Positions 1-8,090 of a stretch of DNA of 64,000 nucleotides are shown here, in pieces. Source of the DNA: Methylovirgula sp. 4M-Z18 (GTDB taxonomy: Bacteria; Pseudomonadota; Alphaproteobacteria; Rhizobiales; Beijerinckiaceae); contig NZ_CP149574.1 of assembly GCF_037890675.1 (NCBI RefSeq), positions 1,860,001 to 1,924,000 on the forward strand, in the 5' to 3' direction. Position 1 is the stretch's first letter; each line of letters opens with the position of its first letter. Made by a program: the position numbers and the translations under genes. The notes under the pieces are model-generated. The model worked only from the letters and a program-made list of their open reading frames with translations. It did no database searches and was not told the origin of the DNA.

Positions 1-465
1 ATGGACGCCACCAATTATCGCTTCCGCGAGGATACCGGTGTCGAGAACTCGCTCGGTGTCGTGCGTATCAACATCAACAATCCTTACGGCGTCTACATGC
101 ACGACACGCCGACCAAGGGCATTTTCGGCGATGACGACCGCTTCGTTTCCTCCGGCTGCATGCGCGTGCAGGACGTGCGCGACTACGTGGCCTGGCTCCT
201 GAAGGACAATCCGGGTTGGGGCCGCGACCAGATCGACGAAGTGATCCGCTCGGGCCAGCGCGTCGACGTGAAACTGGCGCAGCCGGTTCCCGTCTACTGG
301 GTCTACGTCACCGCTTGGGCAACGCCGGAAGGCATCGTGCAGTTCCGCAAGGACATTTACAAGCGCGACGGCTTCGGCGATTCGATCGCCACCGACCAGG
401 CCTTCACCCCGGGCTATAAGCAGCCGGCCGTTCTGCCGCAGGACGATCAGGCCCAGGACGAATAA
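1..465 (+). CDS. L,D-transpeptidase, C-terminal part (5' truncated by window edge)
   Basis: This is the C-terminal 154 residues of a YkuD-type L,D-transpeptidase, a periplasmic enzyme that makes 3-3 peptidoglycan cross-links or anchors proteins to the wall through an active-site cysteine. The catalytic signature is visible: a His in YMHDTPTK near residue 34 and SSGCMRVQD near residues 51-59, matching HxD...SxGCxR. The domain continues for about 90 residues after the Cys. The Met at base 1 is probably internal, because this fold needs sequence upstream that is outside the window. A hairpin terminator lies about 135 bases downstream, after a dispersed repeat. Family assignment is firm; the specific role is unknown. 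Confidence 0.85.
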   Translation: MDATNYRFREDTGVENSLGVVRININNPYGVYMHDTPTKGIFGDDDRFVSSGCMRVQDVRDYVAWLLKDNPGWGRDQIDEVIRSGQRVDVKLAQPVPVYWVYVTAWATPEGIVQFRKDIYKRDGFGDSIATDQAFTPGYKQPAVLPQDDQAQDE

Positions 466-578
466 TACCAACGGTCACGAAGAGTGACCGTTGGTTCCTT
501 TCTTCATTTTTCGCCTTTTCAAGGCGATTGCGAAAGATGAAGAGCGGTCCAAAGGTCGCTTCTCGCGACCTTTGGTAT
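466..578 (-). repeat. Three-hairpin dispersed repeat, copy 1 (inverted relative to copies 2 and 3)
   Basis: A 113-base element starting one base after the transpeptidase stop. It has two outer 27-base hairpins, 468-494 (CCAACGGTCAC arms, 5-base loop) and 549-575 (CCAAAGGTCGC arms), and a central inverted repeat 512-526. Its reverse complement matches the elements at 5118-5232 and 59699-59812 over nearly the whole length. It carries no coding signal and looks like a REP/BIME-type or small non-autonomous element. Confidence 0.85.
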
Positions 579-599
579 AAGAACGAGACCGTTCGGAAG

Positions 600-626
600 A
601 AGCCCGCCGCCTGGCGGGCTTTTTTA
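600..626 (+). terminator. Rho-independent terminator
   Basis: AGCCCGCC-GCCT-GGCGGGCT is an 8-base-pair GC-rich stem followed by a run of T on the plus strand. It would end transcripts from the transpeptidase gene after the dispersed repeat. Its last bases overlap the stop codon of the convergent DUF4337 gene. Confidence 0.8.
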
Positions 627-1199
627 TGGGTGGGCCAGATAGGTCCAGGCCGCCCAGATGATACCGGCGATGCCAAGCAGGATCGAGCCGTACCAGGGCC
701 AGCGCTGACCCTTGGTGATGATGGACACGGTCGCGACGGCAATGCCCACATGCACCATGGTTTCGGCCAAGGTTAGGCCGTGGTGGCGGCCTTCATGCCG
801 CTCGCCGGCTTCGAGAAATTCGTCGCGCTGCTTTTGGAGCTCGTCGGCCTTCCGCTTCTCCTCGATATTGTCCTCTTCGTAATGTTTGGCTTGCTTGCGA
901 TAGTCATCCGCTTTGTCCGGATGCTCGTCGGCGGCGAGTTCGAACATTTTCTGCTTGATGCTGCGCGCCTGGTAATAGGCCCATTCGTCGCTTGCCTGCG
1001 CCTGGCGCAGGACGGCCGAGTTCTTGTCGGAAATCGCCGCCCCGGTTTCCGTCGTCTCGAAGCTCGCAATCACGGCCGCGACCACGGCCAGAACGGCGAT
1101 CGTGGCCGAAACGGTAATGAAAAACTGGTTGCCCTCATGCACCGCATGTTCGGCATGCTCGGCATGTTCCATATGTTCGCTCGGCAGCTCGTCCATCAT
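624..1199 (-). CDS. DUF4337 family membrane protein
   Basis: A 191-residue protein resembling the DUF4337 family, whose function is not known. The N-terminus has a His/Glu/Met-rich run (several HAEH and MEHAEHA-like units, residues 9-22). A transmembrane segment follows near residues 27-46 (TVSATIAVLAVVAAVIAS), then a long charged helical region with YQARSIKQKMFELAA and a Lys/Glu-rich stretch (residues 60-140). One or two further hydrophobic segments lie near residues 148-188. Two ATGs stand in tandem at the start; GGGGG lies 3 or 6 bases upstream, so the second ATG (ending at 1196) is slightly better spaced. It is divergent from the amino-acid transporter and convergent with the transpeptidase gene. 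Confidence 0.75.
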   Translation of the reverse strand: MMDELPSEHMEHAEHAEHAVHEGNQFFITVSATIAVLAVVAAVIASFETTETGAAISDKNSAVLRQAQASDEWAYYQARSIKQKMFELAADEHPDKADDYRKQAKHYEEDNIEEKRKADELQKQRDEFLEAGERHEGRHHGLTLAETMVHVGIAVATVSIITKGQRWPWYGSILLGIAGIIWAAWTYLAHP

Positions 1200-1678
1200 T
1201 TGCCCCCAATCAAAACGAGAAAAAACGCGCGGATTCGAAATTTAACCCGTTCGGTAAAGCAAAAATGAGGGCGGAAAGATAGAGGCCGACCGACTGCCGC
1301 TCGCGCCCGCCCGGCCGATGGGCATTGCCTCGTCCAGTTCGGCCAGAGCATGCAATTTAAGATATAGATTTTCTGGAAAATGGGGTTCTGCTTCGAACAT
1401 ATCGGAACGCTTCAAAGGGCCACGCGGGAACCGGCTTACGGCGCGGGTTCGGGCGTTCAAACGCACGGTAACCCCTTGGCTGCGTTGGGATTGCTTTGTG
1501 TTTGAGCAGAAAGGTCAGTCCATGCACAGAGCTGCTATGCATTGGGCCTTGACCTCGTCTGGAAAACCGCATGTGATGCTGCACGCGCTCTTTCGGTTGC
1601 CGTTATGAGGTTTAACCGCGCGTTGACGGGCATTTTGCGCATCACACGAAAACATCCTTCTTGGGAGCGAGGCATCAG
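1200..1678. other. Intergenic region between divergent DUF4337 and aapJ genes
   Basis: 479 bases without a convincing gene. Short open frames here (1318-1608 plus, 1242-1466 minus) have no ribosome-binding site or recognisable protein. The region should hold both divergent promoters. The best plus-strand hint is TTGACG at 1623-1628, but there is no good -10 box after it. No riboswitch or tRNA-like fold was seen. Confidence 0.5.
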
Positions 1679-2698
1679 ATGAAACGGATTCTAACCACCT
1701 TGGCTGTGGTCGCAGCGGCGCTGGGCGGATTGGCGGCGTCGGCGCATGCCGACACGCTCGACACGGTGAAACAGCGCGGTCAACTGATCTGCGGCTCGAA
1801 CACCGGCTTGCCGGGGTTCGGCATTCCCGATGACAAGGGAAACTGGACCGGGCTCGACGTCGATTTCTGCCGCGCCGTCGCGGTCGCGATCTTCAACGAT
1901 CCGACCAAGGTCAAATTCGTGCCGCTCAACGCGAAGGACCGCTTTACGGCGCTTCAGGCCGGAGAAGTCGACGTGCTGGCGCGCAACGGAACCTGGACGC
2001 TCACTCGCGAGTCGACCCTTGCTTTGCTGTTTGCCGGCCCGAATTATTATGACGGCCAGGGCTTCTTGGTGCGCAAGAAGCTGAACGTGTCGTCGGCGCT
2101 GGAATTGAACGGCGCTTCGATCTGCGTGCAGCAGGGCACGACGACCGAACTCAACCTTGCCGACTATTTCCGCGCGCATAACATGAAGTTCGAGCCGGTC
2201 GTGTTCACCGAAATGACCGAGGTGATCAAGGCCTATGATTCCGGGCGCTGCGACGCGTTGACCGACGATTCGTCCGGCCTTGCCGCCTATCGCCTGAAAA
2301 TGACCAACCCCGACGAACATGTGCTGCTGCCCGAGATTATCTCGAAAGAGCCCCTGGCGCCGGCGGTTCGCCAAGGCGACGACAAATGGTTCAACATCAT
2401 TCGCTGGGTCGGCTATGCCATGATCCAGGCGGAGGAATTCGGCATCACGTCGCAGAACGTCGACGACATGATGAAATCGGACAACCCGGACATCAAGCGC
2501 TTCCTCGGGCTTGACGGCGATCTTGGCAAGTCGCTCGGCCTCAACAACGACTGGGCCTATCAGATCGTGAAGAAGGTGGGCAATTACGGCGAAGTCTTTG
2601 AGAAGAATCTGGGCGACGGCACGCCGCTCAAGCTCAAGCGCGGCCTCAACCAATTGTGGACCAAGGGCGGATTGCAATACGCGCCGCCGCTGCGCTGA
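1679..2698 (+). CDS. aapJ: General L-amino-acid ABC transporter, periplasmic binding protein
   Basis: A 339-residue solute-binding protein of the AapJ/BztA type that captures many polar L-amino acids in the periplasm for AapQMP. The start chosen is the ATG at 1679, which gives a clean Sec signal peptide: MKR, a hydrophobic run of about 18 residues, then ASAHA cleavage near residue 24. An in-frame TTG at 1661 would only add six residues and overlaps the GGGAGCGAGG ribosome-binding region. The mature part begins DTLDTVKQRGQLICG and contains NTGLPGFG and DVDFCRAVA, typical of this family, which is longer than most polar amino-acid binding proteins. It heads the aapJQMP operon, 79 bases before aapQ. 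Confidence 0.93.
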   Translation: MKRILTTLAVVAAALGGLAASAHADTLDTVKQRGQLICGSNTGLPGFGIPDDKGNWTGLDVDFCRAVAVAIFNDPTKVKFVPLNAKDRFTALQAGEVDVLARNGTWTLTRESTLALLFAGPNYYDGQGFLVRKKLNVSSALELNGASICVQQGTTTELNLADYFRAHNMKFEPVVFTEMTEVIKAYDSGRCDALTDDSSGLAAYRLKMTNPDEHVLLPEIISKEPLAPAVRQGDDKWFNIIRWVGYAMIQAEEFGITSQNVDDMMKSDNPDIKRFLGLDGDLGKSLGLNNDWAYQIVKKVGNYGEVFEKNLGDGTPLKLKRGLNQLWTKGGLQYAPPLR

Positions 2699-2777
2699 TG
2701 CGCAGGATGCAGCGCGGCAAGGGGAGGCCGCGCTGCATCCTTGACGCAAGGGCGTAGAGATCAGTCGAGGGGAGCTG

Positions 2778-3959
2778 ATGTCACAACACATTTCCGACGA
2801 GCGCCCGCGCGTCTCGCCGCTCAACAATCCGAGGGTGCGTTCTTACGCCTTTCAGGCGGCGGTCATTCTCGCTCTCGGATTTGTTGGTTATGAGATCGTC
2901 GAAAATACCCGCCAGCACATGGCGGAGCACAACATGGTCGGCGGGTTCGATTTCCTGAGCCGCCGTGCCGGGTTCAAGATCAGTCAGGCGCTGATTGCCT
3001 ATTCGGAAGATTCCTCCTACGGCCGCGCCTATGTGACGGGCTTGCTCAACACCTTGCTGGTGGCGGGACTGGGGATTCCGTTAGCGACTATGCTTGGCTT
3101 CATGGTGGGCATCGCCCGGCTGTCGAAGAATTACGTCGTGTCGCAACTGGCGACGATCTATGTCGAAGCGATCCGCAACACGCCCCTGCTGCTGCAATTG
3201 TTTTTCTGGTATTTCGCGATCATCAACTTCCTGCCCAATCCGCGCCAGTCGCATGCGATCCTGGGGGCGTTCTTCACCCAGCGCGGCCTGTTCCTGCCCG
3301 CACCCGTTTATGGCGATGGCGCGAATTTCGTCGGCGCGGCGCTGCTCATCGCGATCGGCGCGACCGTCGCCTTTCGCCTCTGGGCCGGCAAGCGGCAGCG
3401 CGAGACGGGTGCGCAATATCCCAAGAATGTGGTGACGCTCGCGCTTCTCGTCGTTCTGCCCGGCTTGGCCTATTTTGCCGCCGGTCAGCCGATCTCGCTC
3501 GATTATCCGCAACTCAAGGGCTTCAATCTTGCCGGCGGCATGACGATTTTACCGGAGCTTCTCGCGCTTCTGGCCGGCCTCGTGATTTATACGGGCTCCT
3601 ATATCGCCGAGATCGTGCGCGCCGGCATTCTCGCCATTCCCAAAGGCCAAACCGAGGCGTCCTTTGCGCTTGGCCTGCGCCCGCAGACGGCGATGAAACT
3701 GGTGATCATCCCGCAAGCGCTGCGCGTCATCATTCCGCCGCTGATCAGCCAGTTCTTGAATCTCACCAAGAATTCGACGCTCGCCGTCGCGATCGGCTAT
3801 CCGGATTTGACCAGCGTTTGGGCCGGCACGGCGCTCAATCAGACGGGCCAAGCGCTGGAGACGATTCTGATGACCATGCTGACCTATCTCGCCGTGTCGC
3901 TGCTGACCTCGATGGTGATGAACTGGTACAACAGCCGCAAGCGGCTGGTCGAGCGATGA
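2778..3959 (+). CDS. aapQ: General L-amino-acid ABC transporter permease AapQ
   Basis: A 393-residue inner-membrane permease of the HAAAP type. After an N-terminal transmembrane segment (residues 21-42) and a periplasmic stretch, the core starts near residue 86 with GLLNTLLVAGLGIPLATMLG. Family landmarks are EAIRNTPLLLQLFFWYF (about 124-140) and the cytoplasmic EAA loop EIVRAGILAIPKGQTEASFALGL (about 278-300), the docking site for the ATPase AapP. A GGGGAG ribosome-binding site stands 6 bases before ATG. The next gene, aapM, begins 10 bases after its stop, so the two are co-transcribed and probably form the heterodimeric channel. Confidence 0.93.
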   Translation: MSQHISDERPRVSPLNNPRVRSYAFQAAVILALGFVGYEIVENTRQHMAEHNMVGGFDFLSRRAGFKISQALIAYSEDSSYGRAYVTGLLNTLLVAGLGIPLATMLGFMVGIARLSKNYVVSQLATIYVEAIRNTPLLLQLFFWYFAIINFLPNPRQSHAILGAFFTQRGLFLPAPVYGDGANFVGAALLIAIGATVAFRLWAGKRQRETGAQYPKNVVTLALLVVLPGLAYFAAGQPISLDYPQLKGFNLAGGMTILPELLALLAGLVIYTGSYIAEIVRAGILAIPKGQTEASFALGLRPQTAMKLVIIPQALRVIIPPLISQFLNLTKNSTLAVAIGYPDLTSVWAGTALNQTGQALETILMTMLTYLAVSLLTSMVMNWYNSRKRLVER

Positions 3960-3969
3960 GGGGCGCGCG

Positions 3970-5115
3970 ATGACGGACGCTCAGCACACGATTGGTTTTG
4001 TCATGGCGCAACCGGCCGAGCCGGCGCCGCCGCCGTTTCGCACGAGCGGTCCGATCGGCTGGATGCGCGAAAACTTGTTTTCGAGTATCGGCTCGACGCT
4101 TCTGACGATCGTCGGCTGCGTCTTCGTCTTCTGGGCGCTCAAGGCGCTGATCGGCTTTCTCTTGCTCGACGCGAGCTTTACCGGCGACGATAAAACCTGC
4201 CGCGCCGCGATCGAGGGCGCGTGCTGGCCGTTCATCACCGCGAGCCTGCGCTATTTCACCTATGCGAGATATCCGTTCGAGGAGCAATGGCGCGTCGATC
4301 TGTGGCTGGTGCTGGGGGCCGTGCTGATTGTGTGGCTGCTGTGGCCCAAGGCGCCGCGCAAGGGCATGGCCGCGATCCTGTTTTTCATTCTGTTTCCGCT
4401 CGCGACAAAGCTGCTGCTCTCGGGTTCGCTGCTAGGCTTTACTTTCGGCCTGAATGAAATCGACACGAGCTTCTGGGGCGGTATTTTCGTCACCTTCCTG
4501 ATGGCGGTCGCCGGCATCGTGTTCTCCTTGCCGTTTGGCATCCTCTTGGCGTTGGGACGGCGGTCGCAAATGCCGATCGTGAAACTGTTTTCGGTGATCT
4601 TCATCGAATTCTTCCGCGGCGTGCCGTTCATCACCGTCTTGTTCATGGCCAACCGGATGCTGCCCATTTTCGTGCCCGACAGCTTGACGCCGGATACGTT
4701 GGTGCGGCCGATGATCGCGTTCTGTATCTTCTCGTCCGCTTACATGGCCGAGATCGTGCGCGGCGGGCTTCAGGCCATTCCCAAGGGACAGTTCGAAGGC
4801 GCGATGGCGCTTGGCATCGGCTATTGGCGGATGATGTATCTCATCGTTCTGCCGCAGGCCCTCACCATCGTCATCCCAGGCATCGTCGGCACGTTCATCG
4901 GCATGTTCAAGGATACGACGCTTATTCAAACCGTCGGCATCAGCGACTTTTTCTTTGCGCTGCAAACCCGTCAAAAAGATCCCACTTGGTCGAGCCCGAA
5001 TATTACGACGACCGGCTATGTCTTTGCGGCGATCTTCTATTTCATCTTCTGCTTCGGCATGTCACGCTATGCGCGTTATACGGAACGCAAATTGAGCCTG
5101 AGCCGGAAGCATTGA
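3970..5115 (+). CDS. aapM: General L-amino-acid ABC transporter permease AapM
   Basis: A 381-residue partner of AapQ. It has an N-terminal membrane helix (about residues 37-60), an insertion with two Cys residues in a periplasmic loop (about 77-87), and the conserved permease core starting around residue 165. The core contains EFFRGVPFITVLFM and the EAA loop EIVRGGLQAIPKGQFEGAMALGIGYWRMM, followed by LPQALTIVIPGIVG. Lengths of both permeases match the rhizobial Aap proteins. The stop is followed within 3 bases by a 115-base dispersed repeat that separates this gene from aapP, so the operon is physically interrupted. Confidence 0.93.
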   Translation: MTDAQHTIGFVMAQPAEPAPPPFRTSGPIGWMRENLFSSIGSTLLTIVGCVFVFWALKALIGFLLLDASFTGDDKTCRAAIEGACWPFITASLRYFTYARYPFEEQWRVDLWLVLGAVLIVWLLWPKAPRKGMAAILFFILFPLATKLLLSGSLLGFTFGLNEIDTSFWGGIFVTFLMAVAGIVFSLPFGILLALGRRSQMPIVKLFSVIFIEFFRGVPFITVLFMANRMLPIFVPDSLTPDTLVRPMIAFCIFSSAYMAEIVRGGLQAIPKGQFEGAMALGIGYWRMMYLIVLPQALTIVIPGIVGTFIGMFKDTTLIQTVGISDFFFALQTRQKDPTWSSPNITTTGYVFAAIFYFIFCFGMSRYARYTERKLSLSRKH

Positions 5116-5117
5116 AT

Positions 5118-5232
5118 AATGCCGAAGGTCGCGAAGAGCGACCTTCGGACCGCTCTTCATTTTTCGCTCTCGCCGTGAAAAGGCGAAAAATGAAGAAAGG
5201 AGCCAACAGTCACTCTTAATGACCGTTGGTAT
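5118..5232 (+). repeat. Three-hairpin dispersed repeat, copy 2, inside the aap operon
   Basis: Same element as at 466-578 and 59699-59812. Outer hairpins lie at 5122-5148 (CCGAAGGTCGC with compensating changes in both arms) and 5203-5229, the latter with arm mismatches. A central CGCC...GGCG region lies near 5171-5185. It fills the aapM-aapP spacer, and aapP's GGGGAC ribosome-binding site begins just after it. Confidence 0.85.
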
Positions 5233-5250
5233 AATAAAAAGGGGACAATT

Positions 5251-6015
5251 ATGGTCGATCTCAAACCCGGTCAGTTGAAAAACGAAGTCGCGATTCAAAT
5301 GCAGGCCGTGAACAAATGGTACGGCGATTTCCACGTGCTCAAGGACGTCAATCTCGAAGTGCGGCGCGGCGAGCGCATTGTGATCTGCGGACCGTCGGGA
5401 TCCGGCAAGTCAACAGCCATCCGCTGCATCAACCGGCTGGAAGAATTTCAGAAAGGCCGGATCGTCGTCGATGGAATCGAGATGACGGAAGACTTGAAGA
5501 AGATCGACGAAATCCGCCGCGACGTCGGCATGGTGTTCCAGCACTTCAATCTCTTCCCGCATCTCACCATCCTGCAGAACTGCACGCTGGCGCCGATCTG
5601 GGTGAAGAAGATGCCGCAGAAGGATGCGGAGGAGATCGCGATGCATTATCTCAATCGCGTGAAAATCCCGCAGCAGGCCCTTAAATACCCCGGCCAATTG
5701 TCGGGCGGCCAACAGCAGCGTGTCGCCATCGCGCGCGCGCTCTGCATGAGCCCCAAGATCATGCTGTTCGACGAGCCGACCTCGGCGCTCGATCCGGAAA
5801 TGGTGAAGGAAGTGCTCGACACAATGGTCAATCTCGCCCAGGAGGGCATGACCATGCTCGTCGTGACCCATGAAATGGGCTTCGCGCGCCAGGTGGCCGA
5901 CCGCGTGATCTTCATGGACGCCGGCCAGATCGTCGAGATGAACGAGCCGAACGCGTTCTTCTCCAATCCGCAGCATGAACGGACGAAGCTGTTCTTGAGC
6001 CAGATTTTGCATTGA
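5251..6015 (+). CDS. aapP: General L-amino-acid ABC transporter ATP-binding protein AapP
   Basis: A 254-residue ATPase that powers the AapJQM importer from the cytoplasmic side. Motifs in order: Walker [10 protein letters not shown] (about residues 49-57), Q-loop in [11 protein letters not shown] (about 97-107), signature [15 protein letters not shown] (about 150-164), Walker [15 protein letters not shown] and the switch His in [15 protein letters not shown]. This is the polar amino-acid uptake subfamily. The ATG is preceded by GGGGACAATT. The gene lies 135 bases from aapM because of the intervening repeat, which could change its dose relative to the permeases. Confidence 0.93.
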   Translation: MVDLKPGQLKNEVAIQMQAVNKWYGDFHVLKDVNLEVRRGERIVICGPSGSGKSTAIRCINRLEEFQKGRIVVDGIEMTEDLKKIDEIRRDVGMVFQHFNLFPHLTILQNCTLAPIWVKKMPQKDAEEIAMHYLNRVKIPQQALKYPGQLSGGQQQRVAIARALCMSPKIMLFDEPTSALDPEMVKEVLDTMVNLAQEGMTMLVVTHEMGFARQVADRVIFMDAGQIVEMNEPNAFFSNPQHERTKLFLSQILH

Positions 6016-6023
6016 GGATGGAA

Positions 6024-6098
6024 TGGACCGCGGCTTGTAGCTCGCAAGCGCCGGTACGGCGCTATCGCGCCGTCTGCGAGCTGGAAGCTCGCGGTCCA
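6024..6098. repeat. Long imperfect inverted repeat between convergent genes
   Basis: 75 bases, TGGACCGCGGCTT...TAGCTCGCA at the left and TGCGAGCT...AAGCTCGCGGTCCA at the right, with an inner GGCGC-TATC-GCGCC hairpin at the centre. It sits between the stops of aapP (plus) and rmd (minus). There is no T-run after it on either strand. It may act as a bidirectional RNA-stabilising or terminating hairpin, or be a mobile palindromic element. Confidence 0.7.
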
Positions 6099-6113
6099 AT
6101 CCACGCCATTTCG

Positions 6114-6998
6114 CTATGGCGCGTTCAACATCCACTGCAAGGTTTGCTCCAACCCAATCTTCGGCAGGTCCGGAAGCTGGGCGTTGAGCCGCGCCGCATC
6201 GCCGATCAGGACGCGCAACTCATTGGCGCGCACGAATGCGGGATCGATCTCGATCTTGATTTTATGCCCGGACAGCTTTTCGCACAGGGCGAGAACGTCC
6301 TGGAGCGCGTGGCCTTGGCCCGAGCAGAGATTGAAGAGGGAGTTGGCGGGCGCGTTCTGCAACAGGCCCTTATAGGCCGCAGCGACGAAGCGCACATCGT
6401 TGAACTCGCGCACGACATCGATATTGCCGAGCTTGATCAGCGGCCGTTTTTCTTTGAAATGCGCGACGATTTTCGGGATGAGGAAATTCGGCTCCTGGCC
6501 GACGCCGGTGTAGTTGAACGGCCGCGTGATCACGAGCGGCAGCCGGTTGGCCCAGGTCCGCGCCATATGTTCCATCGCCAATTTGCTGACGGCATAATGG
6601 TTGATCGGCGCCGGCGGCGTATCTTCGGAAATGCGGGCGACGTCGGGGTTGCCATAGATATTGGCGCTGGACGAGAGCAGGACCTTCTCGACCGGCGCGC
6701 CTTCTGCTTGCAGGGCCTCCAGCAAGTTCAGCGTGCCGAACAGATTGACGCGGTAGAATGCCTCCATATCGGCATGGCCGACGAAGGCGATGGCGGCGAG
6801 ATGAATGACATAATGGGGCCGAACGGCCGCCATGATCGCGCGCAGCGATGCGGGATCGAGAAGGTCGCCCGCAAAATCGCCGGGCGCCGCGTTCCCCTTG
6901 ACGAGCCCGACGACCTTCAGCCCGTCCGCTTCCAGCGCCGCCCGGACGTAGCGTCCGGTGAAACCTTGGCTGCCGGTGAGCAAGACGGTTTTTTGCAT
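6114..6998 (-). CDS. rmd: GDP-6-deoxy-D-mannose reductase (extended SDR)
   Basis: A 294-residue extended short-chain dehydrogenase expected to reduce GDP-4-keto-6-deoxy-D-mannose to GDP-D-rhamnose with NAD(P)H in the cytoplasm. The nucleotide-binding motif TGSQGFTGRYV is at residues 8-18, the catalytic pair is in HYAVSKLAMEHM (about 139-150), and SSSANIYG carries the Ser before it. It lies 39 bases downstream of gmd, which makes its substrate, and is the last gene of the manC operon. The choice of rmd over a GDP-fucose synthase or another epimerase rests on this context and on the absence of the longer fucose-synthase form. A UDP-sugar epimerase remains possible. Confidence 0.78.
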   Translation of the reverse strand: MQKTVLLTGSQGFTGRYVRAALEADGLKVVGLVKGNAAPGDFAGDLLDPASLRAIMAAVRPHYVIHLAAIAFVGHADMEAFYRVNLFGTLNLLEALQAEGAPVEKVLLSSSANIYGNPDVARISEDTPPAPINHYAVSKLAMEHMARTWANRLPLVITRPFNYTGVGQEPNFLIPKIVAHFKEKRPLIKLGNIDVVREFNDVRFVAAAYKGLLQNAPANSLFNLCSGQGHALQDVLALCEKLSGHKIKIEIDPAFVRANELRVLIGDAARLNAQLPDLPKIGLEQTLQWMLNAP

Positions 6999-7037
6999 CG
7001 TGCGTTGGTCCTCACAGGCAGCTTAAGGGAAGCAGAA

Positions 7038-8072
7038 TCAGAACGAAAAGCCCGTCGCGTTGCGGCGCAGATCGGCTTCCACCATCATTTTGCACAATTG
7101 TTCCAGGGACGTCTTCGGCTCCCAGCCGAGCTTGTCCTTCGCATGCTGCGGATCGCCGATCAGCAGATCGACCTCGGCCGGGCGGTAGAACTTTTCATTG
7201 ATGCGCATGACGGTCTTGCCGGTCGCCGTGTCGACCGCAACCTCGTTGACATCCTTGCCTTTGAATTCGACCTGAATGCCGGCGCCCTGGAACGCCATCG
7301 TCACGAAGTCGCGCACCGTTTCGGTGCGGTTGGTGGCAAGAACGAATGTGTCGGCTTCATCCACCTGCAGCATGCGGTACATGCCGTCGACATATTCGCG
7401 CGCAAAGCCCCAATCGCGCTTCGCGTCGAGATTACCAAGTTCCAGGCAATCGAGTTTGCCGAGTTTGATCTTGGCGACGCTGTCGGTGATTTTGCGGGTG
7501 ACGAATTCACGCCCGCGCAAGGGCGACTCGTGATTGAACAGAATGCCGCTGGTCCCGAAGATGCCGTAGGATTCGCGGTAGTTGATGGTGAGCCAGTGGG
7601 CATAGAGCTTGGCGACGCCGTAGGGGCTACGCGGGTAGAAGGGGGTGCTTTCCCGCTGCGGCACGGCCTGAACCTTGCCGAACATTTCCGAAGTCGAGGC
7701 TTGATAGAAGCGGATTTTCGGATTGATGATGCGGATGGCTTCGAGCAAATGCGCCGCGCCAAGCCCGGTGATATGCGCCGTGGCGAGCGGCTGTTCGAAC
7801 GACACGCCCACGAAGCTTTGCGCGGCGAGATTGTAGATTTCGTCGGGCTGGATGCGGTTCACAAGGTGGATGCTGGCGGCCTGGTCGGTCAGATCATATT
7901 CGACGAGATGCAAGTTCGGATGGTTCTGAACGCCGAGTTCTTCCATGCGCCAGAAATTGACCGAACTGGTCCGGCGATAGGTGCCATAGACCGCATAGCC
8001 CTTCGACAGAAGGAGCTCGGTGAGGTAGGCGCCGTCTTGCCCCGTCACGCCGGTAATGATCGCTTTTTTCAT
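7038..8072 (-). CDS. gmd: GDP-mannose 4,6-dehydratase
   Basis: A 344-residue NADP-dependent extended SDR that converts GDP-D-mannose to GDP-4-keto-6-deoxy-D-mannose. Hallmarks are [20 protein letters not shown] at residues 7-26, the [12 protein letters not shown] segment typical of Gmd, the catalytic Thr region in STSEMFGK, and [10 protein letters not shown] with the Tyr-Lys pair. The length matches the family. It stands between the phosphomannomutase gene and rmd with 18 and 39 base gaps, consistent with a single nucleotide-sugar operon feeding exopolysaccharide or LPS synthesis. Confidence 0.93.
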   Translation of the reverse strand: MKKAIITGVTGQDGAYLTELLLSKGYAVYGTYRRTSSVNFWRMEELGVQNHPNLHLVEYDLTDQAASIHLVNRIQPDEIYNLAAQSFVGVSFEQPLATAHITGLGAAHLLEAIRIINPKIRFYQASTSEMFGKVQAVPQRESTPFYPRSPYGVAKLYAHWLTINYRESYGIFGTSGILFNHESPLRGREFVTRKITDSVAKIKLGKLDCLELGNLDAKRDWGFAREYVDGMYRMLQVDEADTFVLATNRTETVRDFVTMAFQGAGIQVEFKGKDVNEVAVDTATGKTVMRINEKFYRPAEVDLLIGDPQHAKDKLGWEPKTSLEQLCKMMVEADLRRNATGFSF

Positions 8073-8090
8073 TTTATCCTCGATCTAGCC

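Noticed and set aside
466-578. Three-hairpin element as a tRNA or small RNA gene
   Set aside because: The layout is not a cloverleaf, and the element is repeated elsewhere in the window, including in inverted orientation, so a dispersed repeat explains it better.
1242-1608. Short frames in the DUF4337-aapJ gap
   Set aside because: No ribosome-binding sites, opposing frames overlap each other, and the products resemble nothing recognisable.
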